A DNA stretch of 5,302 nucleotides from Deltaproteobacteria bacterium (GTDB lineage: Bacteria; Desulfobacterota; Anaeroferrophillalia; Anaeroferrophillales; Tharpellaceae), in the NCBI GenBank assembly GCA_030640695.1, contig DAOWIX010000106.1, forward strand, positions 1-5,302. The letters are read 5' to 3'. This document shows, one piece after another, positions 4,376-5,302 of the stretch. Within the stretch, counting starts at the first letter, position 1. Every line of letters begins with the position of its first letter. The position numbers and the translations under genes were made by a program. The notes beneath the pieces were generated by a model. It did not search any database. It was not told where the DNA came from and saw nothing but the letters and a program-made list of their open reading frames with translations.

Positions 4376-5302
4376 TCACCCACCGTTGATCATCGTTTGA
4401 AATTGTAGAACCATACCTTTCATCTCTTCAGCTTGAGCACTAAGTTCTTCTGAGGCGGCTGCGGCCTCTTCGGAACTGGCGGCGTTTTGTTGCGTGATAT
4501 TGTCGATTTTTGTCAAAGATGAACTGATCGTTATTAAAGCTTCGCTTTGAGCATTTGAATTTTCCGATATTTCACCAATGATTTCCTGGGTTTGGACAGC
4601 TCCTTCATCTACACCGCCAAAATCGTTGTTCGTCCTCTCCAGTACTTCCGCACCCTGATTAACCCTCTCCATGGTTTCAGCAATCATCAACGAGGTCTCT
4701 TTCGCAGCCGTTGCGGAGCGTCCGGCCAGGTTGCGTACTTCGTCGGCTACGACTGCAAATCCTGCTCCCGCCTCACCGGCCCGAGCTGCCTCAACCGCCG
4801 CATTGAGGGCCAGAAGATTGGTTTGAAAGGCTATCTCGTCGATAGTTTTTATAATTTTCTGGGTTTTTTGACTGGCATCCTTGATCTTTTCCATAGAGTT
4901 TACCGTCTCATTCATTGAGCTACGTACCGAGTTGATCATGGTTATGTTTTTGTTAACCAGTTGATCAGCCTTGGCGGAATGATCTGCATTATCTCTGGCT
5001 TTTTTCTCAATTTCGGTGAAAGAGTGATGGGTCTGTTGCAGGTCTGAAGCCTGTTGTGAAGACCCTTCTGCCAGCAGCTGGCTGGTTGATGAGACCTCAC
5101 TGGCCGCACTTGAAACCTGATCGGCTCCCTCATTAAGGCTGCTGCTTAAGCGGTCGATGGGGGTGATGACCTGGCGGGAAATCAGAAAATAGAGTAACAC
5201 TATGGCGACCAGGGCACCGGCGATGCCCACCATTATGCTTTTTCGGCGCAGGGAGGCATTAATGGCATAGGTGTTGTCGATATTCTTGCGAACCATGATA
5301 CC
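4376..5302 (-). CDS. Methyl-accepting chemotaxis protein, C-terminal part (N-terminus beyond the window)
   Basis: This chemoreceptor relays ligand signals to the CheA/CheW array. The frame stays open through the right edge, with Gly-Ile codons before the first visible Met at 5296, so the true start, first membrane helix and sensor domain are outside. Counting from that internal Met, residues ~22-40 (MVGIAGALVAIVLLYFLIS) are a transmembrane helix. ITPIDRLSSSLNEGADQV then resembles only the first helix of a HAMP domain; the GDL and DEIG elements of a full HAMP are absent. A long coiled coil leads to the conserved hairpin tip, IDEIAFQTNLLALNAAVEAA then RAGEAGAGFAVVADEVRNLA (152-191), and back through an E/A/S-rich helix around 280-300 (SSEEAAAASEELSAQAEEM) that probably carries methylation sites. 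The C-terminus (LQFQTMINGG) has no CheR-tethering pentapeptide such as NWETF. No che genes are adjacent; it converges on the HDOD gene. The ligand is unknown. Confidence 0.93.
   Translation of the reverse strand, partial: GIMVRKNIDNTYAINASLRRKSIMVGIAGALVAIVLLYFLISRQVITPIDRLSSSLNEGADQVSSAASEVSSTSQLLAEGSSQQASDLQQTHHSFTEIEKKARDNADHSAKADQLVNKNITMINSVRSSMNETVNSMEKIKDASQKTQKIIKTIDEIAFQTNLLALNAAVEAARAGEAGAGFAVVADEVRNLAGRSATAAKETSLMIAETMERVNQGAEVLERTNNDFGGVDEGAVQTQEIIGEISENSNAQSEALITISSSLTKIDNITQQNAASSEEAAAASEELSAQAEEMKGMVLQFQTMINGG

Overview
The window looks like a mid-GC chromosomal segment from a Gram-negative bacterium. An HDOD signalling protein, a transmembrane chemoreceptor, a sugar-nucleotide enzyme and a sigma-54-like promoter candidate would suit a deltaproteobacterium (Desulfobacterota or a relative). 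This is an inference from gene style only, and no rRNA or species marker is present.

Layout, left to right. (1) Bases 1-234 (+) hold the C-terminal end of a UDP-glucuronate decarboxylase-type NAD-dependent sugar-nucleotide enzyme. (2) Immediately after its stop codon is a short heptanucleotide tandem repeat. (3) An alanine racemase gene (alr, 317-1462 +) is followed, with a 1-nt TGATG overlap, by a TtcA-type PP-loop tRNA-thiolation ATPase (1462-2250 +); the two are probably translationally coupled. (4) A ~130-bp spacer carries a perfect 8-bp inverted repeat that overlaps a -24/-12 (sigma-54-like) promoter candidate. (5) A long signalling gene (2381-4117 +) encodes an HDOD domain, a GAF-like domain and a C-terminal histidine-kinase-like dimerisation segment with no ATPase domain. 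(6) Bases 4118-4375 lie between two convergent genes and contain two things: a 129-bp MITE-like element with perfect 13-bp terminal inverted repeats and a perfect 8-bp target-site duplication, and a perfect 8.7-copy heptamer tandem array. (7) A methyl-accepting chemotaxis protein gene on the minus strand runs off the right edge (5302-4376).

Functionally the window joins envelope or cell-wall precursor metabolism (a nucleotide sugar and D-alanine), tRNA modification and signal transduction (HDOD-GAF protein, chemoreceptor). These are mostly unrelated housekeeping and signalling genes rather than one pathway.

The most notable material is non-coding. The MITE-like element has GTAA ends and an 8-bp duplication, both features of IS66-family transposition, and it landed exactly on the stop codon of the HDOD gene without changing the protein. 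The two heptamer arrays belong to one CAGTNGN family, and each begins within 0-3 nt after a stop codon, in the same orientation relative to its gene.
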